Assembly: GCF_016859125.1 (NCBI RefSeq)
Contig: NZ_CP069338.1
Coordinates: 1-64,000, forward strand
DNA length: 64,000 nucleotides
Direction: 5' to 3'
Source: Archangium violaceum
GTDB lineage: Bacteria; Myxococcota; Myxococcia; Myxococcales; Myxococcaceae
Numbering within the stretch: position 1 is the stretch's first letter; every line of letters begins with the position of its first letter. The position numbers and the translations under genes are program-made. Positions 44,405 through 51,810 of this stretch are shown here, piece by piece. A model generated the notes under the pieces. The model was not told where the DNA came from, ran no database searches, and saw nothing but the letters and a program-made list of their open reading frames with translations.

Positions 44405-46300
44405 TCATTGGCCGGGGAGGATGTGACGCGACGGCGGGGTCACGCCGTGGCACGAGTTGGCGCAGTTGCCGTAGGCATTCGGCGTGTTCTGCAGATCCGC
44501 GAACTGCACGTCGAAGTACTCGGTGCCGTGCGAGCTGATGTGGCAGCTGTTGCAGGCGGCGAGGCTGGGCCGCACCGTGCTCTCACGCGTCAGGTGGCAC
44601 ATGGTGCAGTCCGCCTTGTTCTGCTTGTACTTGCGCGAATTCATGTGCATGCGGTGGATGAAGTCGGAGATGTGGCCGACCTGCGGCTCGAAGTGACACG
44701 TCTTGCAGGCCTCCACGTGGTCCACCGACATGCCGTGGTGGAGGTTGTCCAGCGAGTTCACCCCGTTGTGGCAGATCTGGCAGTTGCCGACCTGACCCGG
44801 GTAGGTCGTCGCCTGCTCCTGGCCCACCTGGAAGAAGAAGGAGTCGAGCCGGTTGAGGCGCTCCCCGTCCACGGCCCGGTGCCCCTTGAGCATGATGAGG
44901 TAGGTGCCCGGCTTCGCGTCCTCGGAGAGCTTCACGGAGTAACGCGTGGGCTGCTTGGCCGCCGCGTACCCGGGGAAGGCATCCGCCATGCCGGGGCCGA
45001 CGTAGAACTGCGGCTCGCCGTACGCGGGATGGGAGAAGTAGGGCAGCGCGTAGGTGCCGTTGACCACCTTCAGATCCTGCAGCGGCCCCACCACCTTGAA
45101 GCCCGACTCGGTGCTGCTCGTGTCCCGGAAGTTGAGGATCATCCGGTCATTGAAGTAGCCGAGGCCGTTGGACGTCCCGCCGATGAAGTCGTTCCAGCTG
45201 GGCATCAGGTCGCGCGGGTGCAGACCGTGGCCGTCCCCGTCCTGCAGCGACACGAGGAAGTCGAGCGTCTCGCCCGGCATGTAGTACTTGCCGTTCTTCG
45301 GCTTGTTGATCTTCAGCTCCTGCTTGAGGCCGAAGCCGCAGGGCACCTGCTCGTTGGTGGCCAGGCCGTCGGCGCCCAGCTTGTAGCAGGTGGCCTCGCG
45401 GTCCTGCTCGCGCACGAAGGTGACCGGGAAGAGGAAGGGCTCCTCGGGCATCAGGCTCCAGGTGACGCGGATGACCCCCTCGCCGTCGACATTCGGCATG
45501 CGGAAGGTCTTGAAGGGGTTGGTGGAGTTGGCGAACGAGACCTTCACCCCCGTGTGGTAGATGGGAGTCGGGTAGGAGCCCGGCCGGGGCTCCGCATCAC
45601 CGGGGTAGCGCGGAGCGCCGACGCCGGTCGTCGTCCAGCTCGCGCGGGTGCGGCCGGTGATGGGGTTCTCGGCGAGGAACTCCCTGCGACCGTAGGTCTG
45701 CGACGTCCGGACGTTCCCGTCCGCGTCGAGCACCTCCACCTTCAGGGTGTCGTCGTCGGAGACCATCCACGCGGCGTTCTCGTAGAAGATCTCCCGCTGG
45801 AAGCTGCCGTAGCCCTGGCTCTTCCAGTTCTCTCGGCCCACGGTCAGGCCGCTCCAGTCCAGGCTCTTGAAGCGCGAGTGCTTGCGCATCCAGTCGGAGG
45901 GCGCCTTCCGGTTCGCGAAGTCCGTGTGGACGCCGACGAGCGCGTCCATCACGGAGAACTCGCGCAGGAAGTAGAGCGAGTCTCGCACGACGGTGAGCCG
46001 GGCCGTGGGCGTCCGGGGCTCCCCGAGCGCCATGAAGTTGTCGTTGAGGTGCACGCACTGCTCCGGGTAACCGGGCAGGTCGAGCTCACCGCGCGTCACC
46101 GGCTCGCCATTGGGAAGGATGGCGCAGCCATTGAAGGCCAGCAGCGACAGGGAGATGGCCCCGGAGGCGGAGCTCGAGTACGGGTCGAACGCCTTCGCGC
46201 CACGGCCACGCGTCCCCTCGTTGTCCTCGACGTTGAAGACATTGCAGCCCGTCACGAGCATGACGAGGGGAAGGAGAAGAATTTTCGGGAACGGTTTCAT
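44405..46300 (-). CDS. Multihaem cytochrome c lipoprotein (OmcA/MtrC-like)
   Basis: 631 residues. The signal peptide ends LLPLVMLVTGC, so it is a lipoprotein. About 480 residues of beta-rich sequence are followed by a C-terminal haem domain. That domain has CQICH, CKTCH, CTMCH and CNSCH, plus a fifth CANSCH (CX3CH). Extra His residues (HHGMSVDH, HRMHMNS) could be axial ligands. The layout resembles half of an OmcA/MtrC-type outer-surface decahaem cytochrome. It probably transfers electrons in the periplasm or at the outer surface. Not obviously linked to peptide modification, but it sits between TldD and the Rieske enzyme. Confidence 0.85.
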   Translation of the reverse strand: MKPFPKILLLPLVMLVTGCNVFNVEDNEGTRGRGAKAFDPYSSSASGAISLSLLAFNGCAILPNGEPVTRGELDLPGYPEQCVHLNDNFMALGEPRTPTARLTVVRDSLYFLREFSVMDALVGVHTDFANRKAPSDWMRKHSRFKSLDWSGLTVGRENWKSQGYGSFQREIFYENAAWMVSDDDTLKVEVLDADGNVRTSQTYGRREFLAENPITGRTRASWTTTGVGAPRYPGDAEPRPGSYPTPIYHTGVKVSFANSTNPFKTFRMPNVDGEGVIRVTWSLMPEEPFLFPVTFVREQDREATCYKLGADGLATNEQVPCGFGLKQELKINKPKNGKYYMPGETLDFLVSLQDGDGHGLHPRDLMPSWNDFIGGTSNGLGYFNDRMILNFRDTSSTESGFKVVGPLQDLKVVNGTYALPYFSHPAYGEPQFYVGPGMADAFPGYAAAKQPTRYSVKLSEDAKPGTYLIMLKGHRAVDGERLNRLDSFFFQVGQEQATTYPGQVGNCQICHNGVNSLDNLHHGMSVDHVEACKTCHFEPQVGHISDFIHRMHMNSRKYKQNKADCTMCHLTRESTVRPSLAACNSCHISSHGTEYFDVQFADLQNTPNAYGNCANSCHGVTPPSRHILPGQ

Positions 46301-46431
46301 GTGGAACTTGGGTCCTGCACACCTCGCCGGGGGGCGACGAGGCAGGGGGGCGTCATCAGCAGGGCAGGCGGGGGGACTCTAGCAATCGTTCAGTTGCGAA
46401 ACCAAGCACACCCCGGTGGGCCGTGCCCGGC

Positions 46432-47457
46432 TCATTCCGGAGTGGGGCCATCGACGGGACGGCCCGTGCGCAGCGCGATCACTCCCCGTCGGTATTCGAT
46501 GGGGAGACGATCCGCCCTCACGTGCACCTCACCGGAGAAGTCCAGCGGGTGGGCCTTGGGGCGTTGTCCCTCGGCCACGAGGCGATCCTGCTCGAGGATG
46601 GCCAGCTCGGACTTCACGAAGATGTCGGGGAAGTGCTTCAGGCCCGGGTGGTACGAGGCGAAGTAGAAGCACTGCATCTTCTCCTCGGACCAGGGCGAGG
46701 CGACGGCGTACACCGTGTGCTGGAAGAACAGCGTCGGTTTGAAGGACAGCCGCACGGCGAAGGGAAGGAACACCTCGTAGGTGAGCGTGGTGCGATCCAC
46801 CCGGGGCACCACGCCCTCCATCGCGGGCGAGAGCGCGGGATAGGAGATCTGCGCCCGCAGGCCGCCGGGCATCCGCGTCACCTCATAAGGAGGCACCTCC
46901 TGCTGCTCCGGGTTGCCGAAGGTCCCCTTGTGCACCCACGACAGATGGGTGACGTCCAGGATGATCTCCAACATGCGGCCCGCGGAGACGTCCCAGTCCA
47001 GGCGCGGGAGCGCGACGGTGGCCACCTTGCCGGTCTCCAACTCCGGCCACTCCGGCGGCGTCTGCTCGGAGCCTGCGTCCAGACACACCCAGACGAGGCC
47101 GTAGCGCTCCACGGCCCGGAAGGACGCGAGCGCCGCGCTGGCCGGAATGGGCGCACCGGGCTGGGAGGGCACCCGCACGCAGCGTCCGTCCTTCCCATAC
47201 GTCCAGCCATGGAAGGCACAGCGCAGACCCTCGCCGGACACCTCGCCCGCGCAGAGGTCCGCGCCCCGGTGCGCGCAATGGCGCTGCGTGGCCGCCACAC
47301 CGGAGCCCACGCGCCACACCACCAGCTCCCTGCCCAACAGCCGCGCCGCGAGCGGACGCTCCTTCAGCTCGTGCGAGAAGGCGACGGGGTACCAGTAGGG
47401 GGAGAAGGCCTCTTCGTAGGAACGCACGCCCGGGTCCATGACGGCATCACGGCTCAC
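46432..47457 (-). CDS. Rieske non-haem iron oxygenase
   Basis: 341 residues from GTG at 47457; an ATG at 47439 is possible. The Rieske [2Fe-2S] site is complete: Cys61-x-His63 (HCAHRGADLC) and Cys80-x2-His83 (RCAFHGWTYG). The mononuclear iron site is in DVTHLSWVHKGTFG. This is the VanA/PobA-like single-subunit type that needs a separate reductase. Its GTG overlaps the TGA of the 57-residue peptide gene (GTGA), so peptide and enzyme are translated together. It could oxidise that peptide or an NRPS-linked residue. Confidence 0.85.
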   Translation of the reverse strand: MSRDAVMDPGVRSYEEAFSPYWYPVAFSHELKERPLAARLLGRELVVWRVGSGVAATQRHCAHRGADLCAGEVSGEGLRCAFHGWTYGKDGRCVRVPSQPGAPIPASAALASFRAVERYGLVWVCLDAGSEQTPPEWPELETGKVATVALPRLDWDVSAGRMLEIILDVTHLSWVHKGTFGNPEQQEVPPYEVTRMPGGLRAQISYPALSPAMEGVVPRVDRTTLTYEVFLPFAVRLSFKPTLFFQHTVYAVASPWSEEKMQCFYFASYHPGLKHFPDIFVKSELAILEQDRLVAEGQRPKAHPLDFSGEVHVRADRLPIEYRRGVIALRTGRPVDGPTPE

Positions 47458-47627
47458 GCCAGTGCGAGCGGCGCGATCTTGCTCTCGATCTCCTCGAGCA
47501 GGAAGTTGATCTCCTCGAGCTCATCGAGCTTCTCGGGAGCCGCCTCCAGGGAAGGAGCGGCGGCCTGGGCTTGCTGCTCGGAGGGGGCGGATTCGATGGG
47601 CGACACGCTGCTCTCTTCCGATGCCAT
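47454..47627 (-). CDS. Leader-like 57-residue peptide, candidate RiPP precursor
   Basis: 57 residues from the ATG at 47627, with GGAGG seven bases upstream. The N-terminal 30 residues are Ser/Glu/Ala/Gln/Pro rich. Then comes an acidic amphipathic segment with a LEEI repeat (KLDELEEINFLLEEIESK), ending in the short neutral tail IAPLALA. Acidic helical leader plus small hydrophobic C-terminus is typical of ribosomal peptide precursors. It is coupled to the Rieske gene and divergent from a JmjC oxygenase, with TldD/E and an exporter nearby. It lacks Cys, Ser or Thr in the tail, so modification would have to be hydroxylation or oxidation. It might instead be a small regulator or enzyme subunit. 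Confidence 0.6.
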   Translation of the reverse strand: MASEESSVSPIESAPSEQQAQAAAPSLEAAPEKLDELEEINFLLEEIESKIAPLALA

Positions 47628-47691
47628 GGGGGGCCTCCAGTGGGGGGGGGAACTGATTCTCACCGCAAGCGAGGATAAGACCCAAGACCTG

Positions 47692-47721
47692 ATATTCTTG
47701 CGGGCTGAGGACATCTGTCAA
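47692..47721 (-). promoter_or_regulatory. Probable promoter of the peptide-Rieske operon
   Basis: Minus strand: TTGACA (47721-47716), an 18-base spacer, then GAATAT (47697-47692). This leaves about 60 bases of untranslated leader before the peptide ATG. The region is markedly lower in GC than its surroundings. The -35 box is perfect and the -10 box is weak. Confidence 0.45.
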
Positions 47722-47764
47722 TGTACGCCCTCACTGGATGCATCTGTTCGATCTGGAATACCGC

Positions 47765-48916
47765 ATGAGCCTACGCCCGCTGCCCTTCGAGGCCCGACCC
47801 GTCCGCCGCCTGCACCGGCCCGATGCCAGGGAGTTCTGGGCGAAGCACAGCACGGAGCCCGTGGTGCTGACCGGGTGCATGGAGGACTGGAAGCTCCTGA
47901 AGGAGCTGCGGGCCCGCGCCACGTCCGAGCAGAAGCTCGCGCTGCTGAGCTCACTCGCCGGCTCCGAGCAGGTGCGCTACAGCACGCTGCCGCAGCGCAC
48001 GGGAGGGCACTACCACTTCCAGGACAATGATCCGCAGCGCACGACGTACGGCCCACCCGAGCCGAAGGGCCCCTTCGACGTGTTCGCGAGCCGCCTGCTG
48101 GAGAGCCTGAATGGAGTCTCCGACACCTACGTGTACCTGCAGGCCATGTTCCTCGACCCGGGGACGCCGCTGTACGAGTCACTCGGACCGGGAGTGTTGC
48201 CGCTGCTCACGCCGGAGCAGGAGCGCCCGATGATGTGGGCCGGCTCCGACGGGCAGGTGGTCAACCTGCACTACGACGACTTCCTGAACTTCATCTGCAT
48301 GGTGGAGGGAACGAAGCGGGTGACGCTGTTCGCGCCCGAGCTGATGCCCTCCATGTACCACGCGCCCTTCGACCGCATGCTCAACTACGCCCAGGCGAGC
48401 CAGGTGCGGTTGCTGGAGCCGGACCTCGAGCGCTTCCCCCTCTTCCAGCACGCGCTGAAGGAGGCCCAGGTCGCGGTCATCGAGCCCGGCGAGGTGCTCT
48501 TCCTGCCCCCCATGTGGTGGCACCACGTGGAGTCGTACGGCTTCAACGTGATGATCAACAACTGGGTGTTCCCCGCGCCCCTGGAGGAGCTCATCGCCCT
48601 GCAGGAGGACGTGACGAAGGCGATCCGGCTGTTCCAGAACGCCACCGCCGAGCAGCGGGCGCGGGCCCGGATGCTCTACCACCAGAGCGTCTTCGCTCCG
48701 GGTGACGAGGCCACCGGCCCGGAGAACGATCCGCAGAGGGCCGAGACACGGCGGCTCGTCACCCGGCTGCCGGACAGCCTGCGCCGGCAGCTCGCGCGCT
48801 ACTACGACCACTTCGTCTTCCAGATGTCCGGAGATCCCTTCCCCGGCCAGCCCGGCGCCCTGGCCGCGATGATGGAGCGCAACGCCCACGCGACGAACTA
48901 CTTCGCGCGAGACTGA
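47765..48916 (+). CDS. Cupin_8/JmjC oxygenase
   Basis: 383 residues from MSLRPLPFEARPVRRL; an ATG at 47738 would add nine. The iron triad is visible as NLHYDDFLNF (His-x-Asp) and PPMWWHHVES, in the usual cupin_8 order with EGTKRVTLFAPE between. The N-terminal FWAKHSTEPVVLTG segment is also typical. This group includes peptide and protein hydroxylases. It is divergent from the 57-residue peptide and so likely shares its regulatory region. It is a different subfamily from the three 460-residue enzymes. Its stop overlaps the next, convergent gene by 19 bp. Confidence 0.85.
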   Translation: MSLRPLPFEARPVRRLHRPDAREFWAKHSTEPVVLTGCMEDWKLLKELRARATSEQKLALLSSLAGSEQVRYSTLPQRTGGHYHFQDNDPQRTTYGPPEPKGPFDVFASRLLESLNGVSDTYVYLQAMFLDPGTPLYESLGPGVLPLLTPEQERPMMWAGSDGQVVNLHYDDFLNFICMVEGTKRVTLFAPELMPSMYHAPFDRMLNYAQASQVRLLEPDLERFPLFQHALKEAQVAVIEPGEVLFLPPMWWHHVESYGFNVMINNWVFPAPLEELIALQEDVTKAIRLFQNATAEQRARARMLYHQSVFAPGDEATGPENDPQRAETRRLVTRLPDSLRRQLARYYDHFVFQMSGDPFPGQPGALAAMMERNAHATNYFARD

Positions 48917-50289
48917 GCACAGCGCCACACGGCGCGCCAGCGCACCAGGTCATCGAGCAGCGCGCGGAAGGCGTCGCGCTTGAACGAGCGCGCCGGCATC
49001 CGAGAGAAGAAGGCCTCCTCGAGCGCCTCCACCTGCTGGGGCTTGCCCGTGTTGAGCGTCTCCAACAGCCGCTCGATGCGGCGGCGGACCGCGGGAGACG
49101 GCTCCAGGGTGGTGGAGCGGCCCATGCCGGAGATCAGCAGGTGCCCCCCCGGCAGCGGCACGCCGACGAGCGGACGCTTGGGGTGCGTGCGGATCCACTC
49201 CTGGGGTGAAAGGGGCGGCTCGGTGGCCTCGGGAGGAGCGCCGTCCATGGCCGCGCCCGTGAGGTGGCGCACCCACTCGGCGGTGCGCTCACGCTCGGCG
49301 GCGCGCACGGCGTCGCGCCGGGACTGCGCCTTGATGACCGAGCGCACCGAAGCGGGGACCTGCCAGCCGCGCTTCACGTTCACGGGCATCTCGTTGGCGC
49401 GCAGGCGGCCGGGCCACTGGGGCGGAGGCAGCGTGCCGAGCAGCTCCGGCGAGTGATAGCTCACCCCGAGCGAGGCCGTGATGGTGAGGGGGCTCGTGGA
49501 GGGCTCGGCGCGGTGCCAGTAGGAGGCCGGCCAGTACATCAGGTCCCCCGGCTCGCCGTGCAGCAGGGTCGCCTGGGAGAGCAGCTTCTCCTCGTCGGCC
49601 TGGTCGCGCACGATGACACAGCCCGGCTTGTCGATGAGCTGGGGATCCCTCGGGACTTCCTCGCGCTGCGCGAGCGAATCGAAGGGCCAGAAGCTCAGGG
49701 TCTTCTTGCCCTCGATGACGAAGCTGAAGACGTGCAGGTCGTCCTTGTGGATGCCGAAGGGCGTGTAGCGGTAGTTGCCCAGGAAGATGGCCGAGTCGCT
49801 GCCGAACAGCGGCACGCCGAGCACCTCATAGAGGCCCGACAGGAAGCTGGTGATCTGCTGCCAGTGCCCCCAGTGCTGGGTGTGGCAGCGGTTGAGGGTG
49901 AGCCCGAAGCGCTTGCCGCCCAACCACTTGTCGACGCGCGCGAGGTACCCCTCCATGTCGCCGTCCTCGCGCACCGGCAGCTGGTTCCGGGTGGGGAACA
50001 TCATCGAGTAGTACGGAATCCCCTCGGGACCATCCAGGTGCTCGATGAAGAAGCGCAGGACGCGGTTGGGCGGGAACTCGCCACGAAACCACCGCTCCGA
50101 GGTCCAGACGAACGCGTCGAAGATCTCCTCCGTCGTCGGGAAGTGTGCCGGGAAGAGGCCCCTGAGGAGCACGGGTCCGCGCTCCCAATGATTCTGGGAG
50201 AAGTCCTTCCAGAAGGAGCGGGGGAGGGCCAGGGACGGCTCACCTCGCGCCGCGTCACGAGGAGCGGAGGCGGGGGCGGGAACCAGCAT
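48898..50289 (-). CDS. JmjC/cupin-like Fe(II) oxygenase 3
   Basis: 463 residues from the ATG at 50289 (MLVPAPASAPRDAARGEP). Third member of the family at 37566 and 38966, with GIHKDDLHVF and SYWHRAEP and the same C-terminal domain, but clearly more diverged. A longer upstream frame exists but has no support. It is convergent with the cupin_8 gene. Confidence 0.8.
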   Translation of the reverse strand: MLVPAPASAPRDAARGEPSLALPRSFWKDFSQNHWERGPVLLRGLFPAHFPTTEEIFDAFVWTSERWFRGEFPPNRVLRFFIEHLDGPEGIPYYSMMFPTRNQLPVREDGDMEGYLARVDKWLGGKRFGLTLNRCHTQHWGHWQQITSFLSGLYEVLGVPLFGSDSAIFLGNYRYTPFGIHKDDLHVFSFVIEGKKTLSFWPFDSLAQREEVPRDPQLIDKPGCVIVRDQADEEKLLSQATLLHGEPGDLMYWPASYWHRAEPSTSPLTITASLGVSYHSPELLGTLPPPQWPGRLRANEMPVNVKRGWQVPASVRSVIKAQSRRDAVRAAERERTAEWVRHLTGAAMDGAPPEATEPPLSPQEWIRTHPKRPLVGVPLPGGHLLISGMGRSTTLEPSPAVRRRIERLLETLNTGKPQQVEALEEAFFSRMPARSFKRDAFRALLDDLVRWRAVWRCAQSRAK

Positions 50290-50421
50290 GGGGGGATTCC
50301 TTGATGGGGGCACGGAACGACGGTGGACAAAGGCTATCACCCCGCGTGAGCGGCGCACACGCGGCCGGGGGCAACCCTTCCCCCGCCCCGTGCACGCTCG
50401 TTACACTCCCGCTCGCCCCCC

Positions 50422-51792
50422 ATGCCTCGCCTGCCCCCGCTCGCTCTCGCCACGGCCGCGCTGCTGCTGCTCCGCCCGACTCCCGTCGTCGCCGCGCGGT
50501 GGCTCGACGAGGGGCAGGAGACCTCCTCCACCCCCACCGAACCGCCCACCAGCGGCTCGGCGTTGGATGAGTGGATACAGCCCGCCGTCATCACGCCCGC
50601 CGACGAGCCCTCCGCGGAGCCCGCCCCGCCGCGACAGGCAACACCAGCGCCCCGGGAACACGACCTGCTCACCCTGGGTGGCCTCTACTACCAGCGCGCC
50701 GAGCTGCTCGGTTATCAGTCGAGCGACGCGCGGACGATGCAGCCCGTGGTCCCCTCGCTCGCGGATGTCTTCATGGACGTGAGGCCCTCGGACGATCTGC
50801 GCGGCTTCGTGCGAGGACGGCTCCTCTACGACGCGCTCGACCCGGTGCTCTCCACTCCCCAGGTCACCCTGGATCAGTTCTGGTTCCGCTTCGGCCTCGC
50901 CCAGCGCGTGTTCTTCACCCTCGGCCGCCAGCAGCTGCGCTGGGGCAGCTCCAAGGTGTGGAACCCCACCGACTTCCTCCAGGATCCCAACCCCCAGCCG
51001 CTCGACGCGCTCGACCTGCGCACGGGCGTCGACATGCTGAAGGTGAACATCCCCTGGGAGTCCATGGCCTCGAGCCTGTGGTTGATCGCCACGGCGGACC
51101 TGAAGGGCCCCAGCTCCAAGCCCCTGCGCTACGGAGGCGCGGTGCGGGCGGATGTGACGCTCGGTCCGAGTGAGCTGAGCCTCACCGCGGCCTTCCAGCA
51201 GGGACGCCGTCCCCGCTACGGCCTGGACTGGTCCATCGGCGTGGGCCCGCTGGACTTCAACGCCGAGCTGGCCCTGGTGCGCGACAGCCTCGCCCACCGT
51301 TGGCAGCGCACCGCGGAGGGCTTCTCCGAGCGCCCCTTCGGCGGACCGAAGCTCCTGGCCAGCGGCGGCGTGGAGAGCACCTTCCGCCTCGGGGACGTCT
51401 ACCGCGCCAACCTCCGGCTCGAGGGCTTCTACAACCCGCTCGGCTACGACGACCGCGCCCTGCTCACCTGGGTGCGCTCCACGGGCGACTACCGCTCACT
51501 CTTCTTCGGCCGCGCCTATGGCCTGGCCCAGGTGCGCGTGGATCGCCGCAGCCAGGCCGAGCCCGGCGTCACCCTCTCCGTGCTGTCCAACCTGAGCGAC
51601 CCCTCCTTCCTGGCGCGCGTGGATGCTGGCGTCGGCGTGCTGCGCGACGTGAACGTGCGCGGGTACCTCGAGCTGCCCTTCGGCGAGCGCGGAAGTGAAT
51701 TCCTCTTCGAGCCGGACCCCGCCGTGGCGGACCTGCCTTCCGCCAGCCGCATGCTCTTCCGGGCCGGGCTCGGCGTCGTCATCCGGATGTAA
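50422..51792 (+). CDS. Outer-membrane beta-barrel protein
   Basis: 456 residues. A signal peptide (LALATAALLLLRPTPVVAA) is followed by a Pro/Thr-rich linker and then many amphipathic strands such as FVRGRLLYDALDPV, RVFFTLGRQQLRWG and NLRLEGFYNPLGYDDRALL. It ends in LGVVIRM, with alternating hydrophobics. It resembles porin-like barrels used as channels. It lies 18 bp before the NRPS gene and is probably co-transcribed, perhaps helping export across the outer membrane. Confidence 0.75.
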   Translation: MPRLPPLALATAALLLLRPTPVVAARWLDEGQETSSTPTEPPTSGSALDEWIQPAVITPADEPSAEPAPPRQATPAPREHDLLTLGGLYYQRAELLGYQSSDARTMQPVVPSLADVFMDVRPSDDLRGFVRGRLLYDALDPVLSTPQVTLDQFWFRFGLAQRVFFTLGRQQLRWGSSKVWNPTDFLQDPNPQPLDALDLRTGVDMLKVNIPWESMASSLWLIATADLKGPSSKPLRYGGAVRADVTLGPSELSLTAAFQQGRRPRYGLDWSIGVGPLDFNAELALVRDSLAHRWQRTAEGFSERPFGGPKLLASGGVESTFRLGDVYRANLRLEGFYNPLGYDDRALLTWVRSTGDYRSLFFGRAYGLAQVRVDRRSQAEPGVTLSVLSNLSDPSFLARVDAGVGVLRDVNVRGYLELPFGERGSEFLFEPDPAVADLPSASRMLFRAGLGVVIRM

Positions 51793-51810
51793 GGGAGACC
51801 CACTCCTCTC

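Noticed and set aside
44408..46666. A 752-codon plus-strand frame over the cytochrome gene
   Set aside because: Antisense to the haem motifs and lipoprotein signal of the minus-strand gene; low-complexity translation.
46423..48030. A 535-codon plus-strand frame over the Rieske and peptide genes
   Set aside because: Antisense to the complete Rieske motifs; no family pattern.
50301..50421. Upstream start for the barrel protein or a small gene in the divergent gap
   Set aside because: No ribosome site or conserved pattern; the signal peptide begins at 50422.
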